DNA of 64,000 bases from Holothuria scabra (lineage: Eukaryota > Echinodermata > Holothuroidea > Aspidochirotida > Holothuriidae), in the NCBI GenBank assembly GCA_037179385.1, contig CM074187.1:17237450-17301449 (forward strand). The letters run 5' to 3'. Position 1 is the first letter of the stretch; each line of letters starts with the position of its first letter. The notes under the pieces were generated by a model. That model did not search any database. It saw only the letters and a program-made list of their open reading frames with translations, and was not told the origin of the DNA. Position numbers and translations under genes: made by a program. Positions 11,009 through 22,799 of the stretch are shown here, one piece after another.

Positions 11009-14000
11009 GACCAGTGTTTGCAATTATGTATGCGCTAACATGCGTTATCATGCACATGATTTGATGATTGTGAGCTCTTTGGTACAGTGTTGTTAACCGG
11101 GCCTCCAATGATGTCACCATTTTAAAAGGCGTTCACATACGTTTTTTTTTTTGCTTTCGAATTTCAAATGGTCTGAGCCTGGCCTGTAATTGGGAATTCA
11201 AAAGGTCGTATTTCCATATTTTTGGACATAATTTAGTAGGGAAATCATTCACTTTATGTCAAGGTGTACCCAAACAACAGTTACCGAGGAACTTACTTTG
11301 GCCGTGTCATCCCCACTTTAATGTTTTGTAACTAGCCTATTTTTCATCAATTAATCTAAATAAGCTAGACTCCTAGGTTAGTACTTCGTAGTAACAGTCT
11401 CAAATTCTTTTTTCACTAGCTGGTATGCTGCAGTGCGATTTTTAAGTTCCTGCTTGCACTTCACTTTGATGGCCCTTATATCTAGAGTGTTTTCATATGG
11501 TCTATCCAGACAGTTGTTTCACTCCAAAGTTGCTGTAACTGTTAGGCCTAGTAGTATGAAAGTTAAAGTCAAACCTAGGGTAGCCTGTCCACACATACGC
11601 TGACACTGCGACGACATAATCTGACGAACAATCCTATACACAGAACTGTTTCAAAATCTCACCTTAAACCTTCCATTCATGCTTCCAAATTCACCTCATG
11701 CACTAAAAAATAAACATACAAATCAAACGTCATGCACAATTTGTCCAGTTGGGTGGTAATCTTCCGAAATATGGAGTATTTTTGCGACCACTGTTGGTTT
11801 CGTGTTGCTGCTTTAGAAACACTGTGTGAAATACCATAGAGTATGCGTACCTCCAAACTCCCTCACGCAGGTAAAATTTGCCCTAACGCTATTTTACGGC
11901 ACCCTTTCAAAAATGGTTAATTAAGTGGTTCCTAACGGCAGATGTAGTAGGAAGGTAATATATCCTAATAATTTGAATATTCATAGTCTCTTAGCTACTC
12001 TTTTAATCACAAAACTCTCATTTTTGCGGGATATAGAGACGTTTTAAACGTAAGTACACAGTAAATTTCATTTTTTATCATCACTTTGTAAATTAAACAA
12101 TATCATTCATATGGATTAAGAATCTTCGTTTTATTTTCTTTCGAATGATATAAGATTGACTGAATTTAACCACCCAGCTCATCCCGAAAATAGCGATTAA
12201 TTATCACCTAGTTTTCATAAGCTTATCTGTAGGCACCTACAACACTAGTTAGGCTTTCTTCTTCGCATCGCCATGAAGGCTCACACATAGATTTTTTTAA
12301 ATTTCGTAACGTTGAAAGCGTCATAGCATTTCATTCAAACGATGTTATGTTGTTTGATCTTTCCGAAATGCTGAAGTACTAAAGTATCCGTTGAAAACGA
12401 CCCAGCTCATTCCGAAAATGTGTTATTTCTTTCAAAGTTCTGAGTACGATTTCTTAGCCAGAGCGTACAAGTTTAATACGTAGTGAGAGGGTGTGTGCGT
12501 GACGTTTTGGAATTATCGGCTGTGATTGGCTAAGAGTTATGAATGAAGCCTGTGAAAGGATCGTAAACATTGCACATTCTGCGACACTCTGTTTTACAGT
12601 AATAAATGGTGGCTAATGTCGCCGGAACGGCTTACAGAATATATTACAAAAAAATTCATATCTTAGCCGTCCGTTAACCGATTTACTTGATTTTTGTTTT
12701 GTTCCTTTTACTTTATTACGCCGCATTTTCTGGTGCAATTTTTGAATTGTAATTATCTTTCTAATTTTTTCGTGTGGACACGCTACCTAGGGCTAGACTT
12801 GAAATCTCAAGCTGGTTAACAGCATGTAGGCTAAGTCTGGGGCTAAACCTATGCCATTCATAGGCTTGAGTTACAACCCAAGATATGAAACTGTGGGTGA
12901 CTAACATTAGGTTAGGCATAGGGCCTACCTCTCTTACATATTAGTGCTCTTAAAACTTGCTGGTTCTGAAGCATTGCCAAAAAAAAAAAGTACGTGCCAG
13001 TTTCCTTGCCACGGGCTAGGATTGGCCACAGGCCAGTACGCAGAAAAGGTTTGTGCGTTGTCCAGAAATCTTCTAACGCCACACGTTCAACATCGCGCAC
13101 ACGCCCTTTTTAAATTGAGACGCACTTGACGTGCATATCAGCTCGACACACATGAAGTTTGCCCTTCCGTCAAAAAGGAGAATACGCCCAGCTAGCGCCT
13201 GAATAATAACAATTACGCACTTGTCTAAAGCGTCCCTGAAAGGGTCTTACTTTTATGATCGTTGCATCCATATCTAATTGTATCAGTTTAGTGTAACAGC
13301 CAAGCTCGTTGTTTTTTTTCATAGTGTTGCAAGGGGATAACAGCATCTTAAAAAATAAATTTGTTCCAAAATCTTAGATAGGCCTACTGGATTAAAAGGG
13401 CAAGCATTACAAAGGTTGGGTAGCCTATTTTCCCAGTTCTTATATAATCCGGTGTCAGACTTTAAATATCCAAATGATGTTTTTTGGAATAAGGGGTGCG
13501 CCTGTTCCAAGAACTTGATTGGTCTGTGCCATATTCTTTCCCCTCGCTATCTTACGAAAAAAAACTTCCGTCCCTTGGAACGAAAAAAATCACTTCCCTT
13601 GGACTTCAACATCGTGGCATGGAGTTTTAGTATGGTAATTTTTGTCAATGACATTCAACTGTAGCATAAAATTCAGCACAGATAAAACTTCTAGCTCATA
13701 CATAGTTCAAGTTCTGTAACCAACTTGCACATGTTAGCGATGAGATATGCAACTCCATGGATTGCCCTCTTGTTTATTCTATTCCCAGTTCACTAAGAAC
13801 TGTGTATCTTTTGTCCCTTTTAATATCCTATGGCTTCTGCAAGAGGCAGCAGAGATGAGGGTTTACACTCTGCTATATGAATGGCAACTACTTTATGTGA
13901 AGACACACTGCTGACACACCACTTCAAGTGCAATTCTTGTGATTGATGGTGTTGGTGAACCTCTTGGTACAACACCAGGTTCATCTTCAATTAGTGCCAT

Positions 14001-14271
14001 CAAAGCTAGTGTTTTTAAATACCAACGGTTTTACTCATCAAACTGTCAACTATGTGATGAGTAATTAAGAGTTAATTATGAGAATAACAAGTGAAATAAA
14101 TGCCAACACTGTGACACACTTACTGTATCAATAGTTTTGTAGACCAGGCAATGAGTTACTTAATTTAAAACACTCAAAACTTTGGAGAGATATATATTTA
14201 GTTTGAAAAGAAAAACCTGCAACATTTCCATATGACCATTCCTCAGGAAATTCTACTCTTTTTTTTACTCT
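11009..14271. other. 3.3 kb without recognisable gene
   Basis: AT-rich single-copy-looking sequence with no frame over 82 codons and no protein motif that I recognise on either strand. A phrase like 'acccagctcatcccgaaaat' occurs at about 12172 and again, with one change, near 12401. I searched the minus strand here for the missing C-terminal exons of the aldo-keto reductase and found none. Confidence 0.6.
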
Positions 14272-15800
14272 TTCTGTAATTATTGTCCAATATCTATATT
14301 ACCTTGTTTTTCGAAAATTCTGGAAAGACTCATGTTTAATCGACTGTACCATTTTGTAGTAAATCACAGTATACTAAGTGATTGTCAATATGGTTTCCAT
14401 TCTGAACACTCCACAGAGTTAGCGCTTGCTGATGCTGTGGACAAACTCTATACTGCCATTCAACGTAAACACAATTCCATTGGTGTCTTTCTTGACCTGT
14501 CTAAAGCTTTCGACACTGTAGACCATAGTATACTCCTTCATAAATTATCACATTATGGTGTAAGAGGAAATGCTTACCTTTGGATGAAAAGCTACGTAAC
14601 TTCAAGACAAAAATTCACTGTTTTTAATAATGTGCATTCTAGATCTCTTGGAGTAACGTGTGGGGTTCCTCAAGGGTCCATTTTAGGACCTCTACTCTTT
14701 ATTATGTAAGTTAACAATATCTGCAATGTCTCTTAGTTTTGCTCCTTAGTACTTTTTGCAGACGACACCAATATCTTCTTCACAGACAGCAATAGCAACT
14801 TAAAGGAAATCCTAAATGATGAACTGAACAAGTTTTACAAATGTTCCGTATCGAAAGATTATCACTGAATGTTGATAAAACAAACTATATGGTGTTTAGC
14901 AGAGGTAAAAATAATTGCAGCCGTAACATCAGCATGATTAAAAAAGCCCTTCTGAAAGTTCACTCCACAAAATTCTTAGGCGTACACATTGATGACAAGC
15001 TGTCATAGAAAGATCATGTAAAGTACGTCTCAGGTCAAATATCAAGAGGTGTAGGCATCTTATTGAAGTTAAAATTCAACTTACCTCAAAGAGCCCTGAG
15101 GTTAATTTACTTAAGTCTTGTCTTACCACATCCTTCTTACTCTTGTAGTTTATGGTCTGGTACCACGTTCTGTTCTTCAGAAAAGGGCTGTCAGACACAT
15201 TGCAGGCTCTACTTTATGTGACGAGACGAGTCTTATATTTGCTTCGTTGAACTTACTTAAACTTGATGATTTCGTCAACATGAGTCTAGTTACGTTTACC
15301 TATTGCTGTCTAAACAATCAGCTTCCTAGTTCTTTTTCTTCTTTTTTTACCTTGAACAAATCTGTTCATAATTACCAGACTAGACAACCTGACCAGCTAC
15401 ATACCCTATTTGTTGATAGAGAGGCTTGCAAGAAAAGTCTTAAGTATAGATCTATCATTGCCTGGAACGCACTTCCTCAGAATTATCAGAATAGCCCGTC
15501 AGTTGCGTCTTTGAGGAAAGGTTTATCAAAACATTTTGTCAGTACTTATTAATGTTCTTCGGGTAGGGTAGGTTGGTGGGTATGAATTGTAGGGGGAGGG
15601 GGTAAAGGGGGGGATATATGTTGATCTTCTGTTTATTTTGTGTCCGCTCTCCTTGGGAGTGCTCTTGTCTCTCAAGCCCAGAAGGGTTTTAAAAGTACTT
15701 CCATTCACAACTATTGTCTTTTTATCTACTTATGTGCTTATATTTATATCTTGTTCATTTTCTGTTGTGATAAATCAAATAAATGAAAGGAAATTTTAAA
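14272..15800 (+). mobile_element. 5'-truncated, frameshifted LINE of the L2/CR1 group
   Basis: Reverse transcriptase begins at about 14280 (reading NYCPISIL, a variant of the NYRPISLL block). It continues through FLDLSKAFDTVDH and GVPQGSILGPLLF up to a stop near 14707. The catalytic FADDT motif (about 14757) and the segment to about 15100 are in other frames with stops. The C-terminal part is open again from about 15118 to 15552, with LQKRAVRHIAG and SIIAWNALP, typical of the tail of L2-type LINE proteins. The 5' half (endonuclease) is absent. The element probably ends near 15800 in a run resembling AAATAAATGAAAGG. It is a dead copy. Confidence 0.85.
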
Positions 15801-17316
15801 GTAAAATCATATTATTTTGTTTGTGTGTCACCATTCCTTTTTAATGGATATTGAAACATGGGAATAATCACTCTTAAGAGAAGGGTCATCAGAAGTTAGC
15901 ATGAATGTAAGGAGAGAGGTCTGTTAGGGTCTTATTGGGTCTGTATTTGAAAGCCTGGGAGGGGCTCCTTCTTGTCCTGTACAAGTCATGAAGATGTGCC
16001 CTAAGTTAAAGGGAAATATTGCATTTAAAATGCTCTAACATAGCATGAAAAGTAAATGGCCCTAGTCGTTATCAAAACATTCCATCTCCCATCTCAACAA
16101 TAAACCCCAGCAATAGCTTCATCTCCTCAAAATATTATGTACAAGAAGAGTTATGGAAGTTGCACCTTTTGAAATGTTGAAAGTTTGGGTGAAAAAATTT
16201 TTCTTGAGCAACAAGCAACTTAACTTTTATCTGAGGGAAACTTTACTTCTTGAAAACAAGGCTACCATACTGTCTTATTTGTAATTATTTATCACTCTTT
16301 GCCAATAATTATTGGTTTTTAAAAGAATGAAATTTCCTTGTAAAACAAATGCAATATTTCCCTTTAAGGGAATAAGTATGTAGTCACACAATAAAGGTCA
16401 TAGGTCAGGGTTTTAAGGTCATTGGTCAATGTGGTTAATAAAGAGAGGGGCCAAGATTTGTAAGCTTTTCTCTTAAGATGCCTCTCGTATTATACAGCCA
16501 TGGTACTACATAGAATATCAATATAAAGGACTTATTTAAATTAAGGGACAAGAATTTTTTCATAGTGGAGCATACAGGGTGTTCAGGATTGTAAGTTAAT
16601 TGGTTACTATGGTTATTCAGGAAAGGGTATAAGATGTTTACAAAGTACCATTCCTCAAAAGCTTTGTTGAAATAAAAGAGAAGAATTTTCTTGGATGTGG
16701 CACCTGTTAGGCAATCAATCAATCAAGCTCTCTACAATGTGTGAAATGTAAGCTACTGTTCTTTTATTTGCATCTTTCAAAGTAAGAAACTTTTATCTCA
16801 GTAAAAGAGCAGTCACTGAAAATTTCATACCTCCACACTTAAACTCTATTTAGGGGTGATGATAAAATAGCTTACAGATTTTTTCGACCAAACAATTTGC
16901 ACAAAATTCAGATCATGCTTTCATATTACAGATTCACAATTGATATTATGGACAGGTCATACAGGAGAGCATGTTTTTTCCAACTGCTGGGATTTCAAAT
17001 CTGGCCAGAGATTTGGCTGGATTTGAGGATTCCTCCAATTACACCAAATTTTCTGAAATATGTCCTTATTTGCCATTTCTGCCATTTCAATGAAGCCAGC
17101 AAATACGGTCTGAATTATAGCCAAATTTTGTAAAAATTTGTCAAACGCAGTTACTCACAGATTTGAAATTTCAAATCTGGTACACTCTAACCTGAATACA
17201 GTTCCACATGAAATCTGACTCGCTACAAATATGGTTTTCAATGATGTTGCTATTACTAGAACAATGCTGTCAGAAAGTACCTGATGAGTGATGACCTGCT
17301 ACAGTATGATACTCAC
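15801..17316. other. Region between LINE and last seen reductase exon, no gene seen
   Basis: No convincing exon on either strand. AGGTCATAGGTCA, a direct repeat of the nuclear-receptor half-site with 1-base spacing, occurs near 16395. If the reductase is intact, this is part of the intron after its sixth exon. Confidence 0.5.
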
Positions 17317-17423
17317 AATGGGTTGCCTGGAGACCCCAAAGGACTGTATGCTGTCACAGTTATTCCTTTGGACTTGCAGAAATTGACCAGTTCATTTTGG
17401 GGTAAGTAAGGTTGCAGTTCGAT
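17317..17423 (-). CDS. Aldo-keto reductase exon 6 (residues 187-221 plus 2 bases), last exon found
   Basis: 107 bp, acceptor ...ttacag, donor gtgagt after codon position 2. It encodes [20 protein letters not shown] and then [14 protein letters not shown]. Tyr212 in AYSPLGSP is the residue that stacks on the nicotinamide ring. The usual CHPYL is LQPYL here. The reading frame is open and the donor is good, so splicing to a further exon is expected. None carrying the IPKS or C-terminal loop motifs was found between here and the left edge. Confidence 0.94.
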
Positions 17424-19649
17424 CTGTAATTAAAACCAATAACTTAAAGAGGAAATAATTTATTGAAGCACATCCCAAATTTATCAACGTTAGAAGTTTA
17501 TTATTTGAACCCACTCACATGACAAAGGCATTAAAATGATCATCTGATGATAACATGAAGGTCACCTTCATAACTAAGCTTGCCAAGCTCTATAACTAAG
17601 CTTTGCAAATATTACTTCAAATTTGTTACCAGCAATATTAACAAGCATTGAATGTTTTGAATATTAATTCACATATGTTTCTTTATGGCACTTCGGGAAG
17701 TTGTAATTACCATCTTTAATAAAAGAACTGTATGGTTAATTAATTAAACATAAAGGTATATTGAACTTACACAAGAATGGACCAGCAACCAGTAGTAAAT
17801 ACTGTAGACTGAAGTTTTAAAAGTAAAACACAGTACAACTAGAGCAGCACTGCTGCAGAATCTCAATACTTTCTGGATGTTAAAGGCCTAGTTCTCTCAC
17901 CCTAAACAGTACCAATTCTCCTTACCTTCTTACTGAAGCCCCTCCTACAATTGTTTGAAATTCATCCTCATAAAGATACAATCTCAGTTTATTGCTTCAA
18001 GGTGAGTATAGAAGAACTTCAATTATATAATTTAAACACTCTCAGTACCTTTCATGCTGTGTAATGTAAGCTTTGGTACTCCACATTGTTTGAAGTAGCT
18101 GTCAATTAAAGAGCTGAGCCAATTGAGAATTTTGGTGCCCCCGTACCAAAATTGTAGTTTGGGGTGAGAGATTTGGCCCTTTAAGGAGACAACGTTCCCA
18201 TATTGTTGCTGATGATATTTGATGTAAATGTTGTCCTCCTTTTGGCGCTTTGCATTTAAAAGTTTATCCATCTATTGTTAATGTCCTGATGCATTTCATC
18301 CTCAAAAATGATCAAATTCATAGAGCAGAATTTTTACAATAATACTGTAACACTAAGTGAGATACACAATATTGTGCACCATACTGAAACTAAGTAAAGC
18401 AGAAATAATTAACCAGATGTGCAGATCAGTGATATCTTCTAATAAATCCAACAGTCCAATGACAGCTGTTTTCCTCCTGCATTCCACACTATTTTGTCTC
18501 AAATCACTCTCCCTAATGTTATTTTCAGAGTCTCATTCAAATATTTTGGTATTTCACAACTTCTGCAGGCATGAGCACTACTTTTCTGCTGATATTTTGA
18601 GTGTTTGCATTGTTACACTGTATGACAAGTGTGTAGAAAAAACACCCATTCAATACAGTATGTTACAGATCCTCAAATACATTTCAATCAACTCTAGAGG
18701 GGCTAATTTGTTCCTCACAACTTAGAGACACTTTAATCATGCCTCCTAGACACACTTCGTGCACTACAATGTAACTCCATAAATCATAAATAAGCTTTTA
18801 GAGCCAAGACACAAACAAAAACAACCAAACATTTTTGTTGCTTGTATCCAACTCTAGTTGCTTATTATTCCAAAGATAACTTCAACTTCTTGGGAAAGAT
18901 CTGCTTACAAAGCCTTTGTTTATGATCACACTAAGCAAGATTTCTGTATCATAAAGTTACTTCATGTTTGATTTAGCTGAGGTGTGACACCAAGCCTCTG
19001 ACATCTGAAAGTTTAACTACAAAATGTAAACATTCTCAGTCACTATGTATCTGTGCCTAGCAACCAAAGTGCTGTGTGCAAAGAAAATTGAAGTTTCCAT
19101 GACAACTAAAGAGTTACACCATAAAACTTGCCAAAATAACTTAGCCAACCATCACTTTTTTAATGTGAAAAATGCAATGTCTTCTACCTGCCAGCCAAAG
19201 AACATGCTCTCAAATTCTCAAAGACATTGACCACTGATCAAGTCACATTACCTTGCTCTAGAGAACCTTCATCCACTGGCTAGTATGACAATATCCCAAT
19301 ACATGTTATTTATTGAGATAAAAAACTGAACCAAATGACTTTTATCTGAAGCACTCTAGAGATATGTGACTCACTTACTTGTTTTCATTACTCCAATGCT
19401 TGTGCTGTGCACCCAGCACAATGGCAGTAAGTTCCATTTCACTTCAGTATGACCTGGCCAGGACTCAAACTCCAGACCTCCAGACTGCAAGTTGGGTGGT
19501 CTAACCACTTGACCATGCACTTAGGTAGAAAATGAAGTTTTTGTTCTACAGAGGAATGATATTATTGATGCTGCTGCAGTGGTAGAGGAGTGTGCAAGAC
19601 ATGATAGTTCCAAAGTTTTCACCAGTATTTTTTTTAAATCTTAACTCAC
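17424..19649 (-). other. Reductase intron 5
   Basis: No further exon seen. Frames of 60-122 codons here resemble nothing I know. Contains the SINE-like relic described separately at 19425-19525. Confidence 0.7.
19425..19525 (-). mobile_element. tRNA-derived SINE-like relic
   Basis: On the minus strand an A-box-like TGGTCAAGTGGTTAG (19515-19501) precedes a B-box-like GAGTTTGAGTCC (19472-19461), spaced as in a tRNA. The segment between them, with GCAGTCTGGAGGTC, resembles the anticodon and variable regions of a tRNA-Cys-like gene. Acceptor stem pairing is poor and it sits in an intron, so I call a SINE head and not a working tRNA. The tail limits were not determined. Confidence 0.65.
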
Positions 19650-19769
19650 CTGGATATTAGAAATAGGTACTTTGTTTGGCAGATCTAAAATTCGCTGAAT
19701 TTGAGAGATGTTAAAGTTGGAAATCCCTATTGCCTTGGCGAATCCTTTCTCCACTAATTGCTCCATGGC
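19650..19769 (-). CDS. Aldo-keto reductase exon 5 (residues 147-186)
   Basis: 120 bp, phase 0 at both ends, acceptor ...atcag, donor gtgagt. It encodes AMEQLVEKGFAKAIGISNFN, where Ser163 and Asn164 of SNF contact the nicotinamide amide, followed by a helix ending SNIQ (Gln186, also a cofactor contact in the family). All expected cofactor residues of this segment are present. Confidence 0.97.
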
Positions 19770-21377
19770 CTGATAAATTTGAAAAGAATAAAAAGTACAT
19801 TAAATTCTCTCAGACTTTATCAAAATGCAGGAGTTGGTAGCTGCCAGAGTATTATTACTTCAGGGAAAACAATCTCAACTAAGACAGTGAAACATCTCTC
19901 TGCTCCATTGTCCAATAAAAAGATACCCCATTCCTTGCTGCTCTAACTACAAAAAACTACAGCTCCATTTCCCCATGTAACTAACTGTGGATGTGTGTGA
20001 TGTGTCTGCTTTTTATTGGGCATGGTCTTACATCATCTCACAATACTTCGTGTTACCCCATGTTCAACCAAGGAAAAACCACCAGTTCACACCTTATTTG
20101 TCCCCAAGTGTTCTCATGCATCTGATGTTAAAGTGCCTGATTTAAAGTTGATTGGGTTGTGGAATGGTTTAAGAGAACATTTTGCAGAAATTTTGCTTGA
20201 CTCTGTTTGAAGATGAACAGGCATCCAAAATGACATTCAAAAGTACTACCGCAGAATTCCAGCGAAACAGTGTTTGCTCTTTCATATCAGTGGACTGAGG
20301 TACTGTATGGTTTAAGAGCCATCTCTTCCAAGAAAATGGTACCATATGCAAGCAAGTAGGACCAAGATCAATTTAGAAGAGGCCGCAAGTGTACTTTGAC
20401 AGTGTTTGAAACAATGAGGCAAATCTCAGCAGTATCCCTCTCAAGCAACCAGCTGAGCACCAACAGCAGAAGCATGTCTGTTGATCAATAATCTAAAGTT
20501 GTGACCCTCTTTATTGTTTATAGATAGTTGTTGTAGCGATATGGAGATCTTGCGTAGCCAGAGACAGAGAAGAATAGATCAGAGTTCCACTCGATTTAAG
20601 ATGATTTATTCGTTGATTGATATGTTTCAAAAAAAAAATCAAGTTTGATTATTCTTCGGCCGGCCTTAATAGTAATTACTGTACATATTATGTACAAAGT
20701 AACTCCATGCTTCTGCTTCGAGGTCTGCTGTATGAGTGACCAGCTGGTGCGCTGGGAGCTTGTCTCGTACTTCCAAGCCATGAGGGTTGTGGGAAGATCC
20801 TAATACTAATTGCAGTCCTGACCGGTCAAAAGTTATGACACACCAAATTAAATGAATACATATGAGTGTGCTGATCTTAATGACCAATGAGGAGGCTGTA
20901 TGGTGTTCAATTGGCCACACCTTGAAAATAGAAGTTGCAGCCTACACATGGAACTGAGATGAAGTAAAAAGTCACCTCACCAGTAACACGTGACGGGAAA
21001 CAGGAAGAGCCTTGGGAACTTAGGACAAAAGGAAGGGAGAGTTGCTATTAAACAACAAGATGTCGTCTGCCAAAGGTCATGGAGAGTGCACAACACTACT
21101 GTACAAAACATTATCTTTGCATTATATATGTGTCATTTCATGGCTAAAACCTCTTGGCTAAATCGTCTACAGTACCTCAGTCTTCTCTGCCACCTTACTC
21201 ACATCCTAAATAACTGCCTTAATAATATCCAAAATTAGATCAATGAACAAGCATCATGCAGCTGAATTCGGAATATAAACAGTTTAAAAAATCTTTTTCA
21301 ATGCTTAGTTCTACCATCAGTGTTAAAGAAATGGCATGCATACTTACAGAAGGCCTACATTAATACTCAATACTAAC
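19770..21377 (-). other. Reductase intron 4
   Basis: No exon seen. At about 20525-20845 a stretch begins TGTTGTAGCG and ends TTATGACA. Read on the minus strand it has an AATAAA followed by a short pyrimidine-rich tail, as in an LTR. I found no matching target duplication, so this is only a possible solo LTR. Confidence 0.5.
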
Positions 21378-21455
21378 CTGCCACGTATCTGTGATATCTG
21401 TATTTCCTGGAATAAAACCACCCTGATCATTCATTGGAAAGGGGTTATCACCAGC
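21378..21455 (-). CDS. Aldo-keto reductase exon 4 (residues 121-146)
   Basis: 78 bp, phase 0 at both ends, acceptor ...tctag, donor gttagt. It encodes AGDNPFPMNDQGG and ends TDITDTWQ, corresponding to loop A of the family, which shapes the substrate pocket, and to the helix start before AMEQLV. The GDNPFP motif is shared with AKR1A1-like aldehyde reductases, which supports that subfamily over AKR1C-like steroid enzymes. Confidence 0.95.
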
Positions 21456-22682
21456 CTAGAGAGAACCAAAAACAAAAAACAAGATTATCACATGTTAACA
21501 AATTTGGTACCACACATACCACAATTCTTCTTTGTCAGAAGCAACCCTCTATTAAAGAAGTAATGTCAATTCTTTGACACAAAGGTCTAACCACACACCT
21601 AAAATGTCATAAAATTACAGTATATTTTACTTCTTGCAATCAGCCAACATTCCAGATAACACTTGCTAACGATTTTATCAATCTGAAAAGGATATACAGT
21701 AGTTCTTCCACAAGAGGAATCAGACAGGTCCAACCTGCAAATCAAATTCTACTTACTGTACATAACACACTTACACTTCTTTGTTTCAAAATTTTGAATG
21801 CAATATGGCCTTGTACAATATGATGGATACTATTAAAATAATTTTGAACCAGCAATGTAGCATAATGTAGAATGCAATAGAGAGTGTAGTTTAAGTTGAG
21901 CACAGGATAGCAATGATGGACCAAGCAGACCACCTATACTTTGTTACAGTACGTCCTGAAGGTCAAAGAAGCAGTGCCAAATTTAAACATGTGCAGACCA
22001 GCAGGGAACGTGCCCAGGGTCCCCATAAATGGTACTTTAATGTACTGTACCGTGTCAGGGGAGTTTTACAACTGAAACCAGAGGTAGCTGGCAAATGAAA
22101 CAGAGGAAATTCCCCATTTTTGCTTACATTATTTTTGACTGTCTTGCATAAGAATTTTATAAAGACTAGTAAAATTAGAGTTACAATTTGTAGAAGTCCA
22201 TCATTGCTCATTTTCATTTTAGGGGCAAAAAAATATACGGACAGGGAGAGAGTGCCCACAACCTTTGCCTTCCCTTTATGACTGGAAACACGGTAGCCTT
22301 GTGGTGAGTACAGAATTATATACGGTTCCAGCCAGGAAGTGAAGTCGACTATTAGTTTGGTCCATCAGTCTAAAATTATTTATAGTTTATCATATACATA
22401 CAATTTTAAACTCTCATATTGATTGACAATGATACAGGCCTACTGTGAGCAAAGAATATGAAACCTTAAAGCTGATGGAAACCAGTCATGGATAACTAAA
22501 TCAGACCACCACGTGCCTGTTGGAATTCTTCTTTAGCTAAAGGATATACCCAAATTAACTTTTCCCAGAGCCCCAAAAGGTAAATTTGGCAATCTACAGA
22601 CTAGAGAAAAAGTTAAAATAATCCGTCCCTGTTTTCTCAAATCTTCTGAGACAATATATGTTAGTATATAGTTCATACTCAC
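21456..22682 (-). other. Reductase intron 3
   Basis: About 1.2 kb, nothing recognised beyond splice sites at its ends. Confidence 0.7.
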
Positions 22683-22799
22683 TTGGAATGCAGTTGGCCA
22701 ATGAATCAAGTAAAGGTCCACATAGCTTAGTTGCAGATTTTTCAGAGTATCTTGCATATTTCTTGGCACATCCTCTGGAGCATGGAAACTATTCCAGAG
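22683..22799 (-). CDS. Aldo-keto reductase exon 3 (residues 82-120)
   Basis: 117 bp, phase 0 at both ends, acceptor ...catag, donor gtgagt. It encodes [11 protein letters not shown], then [17 protein letters not shown]. His114 in LIHWP is the fourth catalytic residue (orients the substrate carbonyl). The block [18 protein letters not shown] is the second family signature. The frame continues straight from FITSK of exon 2 and into exon 4 without a gap. Confidence 0.97.

Noticed and set aside
16435..16722. 95-codon minus-strand frame as a missing reductase exon
   Set aside because: Contains none of the C-terminal aldo-keto reductase motifs.
19461..19515. tRNA gene
   Set aside because: A- and B-box-like sequences are present but stems pair poorly and both boxes are off consensus; a SINE relic is more likely.
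20016..20351. LINE C-terminal fragment (LIGLWNGLREHF)
   Set aside because: The similarity to the LINE tail motif is a few residues only, with no neighbouring reverse transcriptase sequence.
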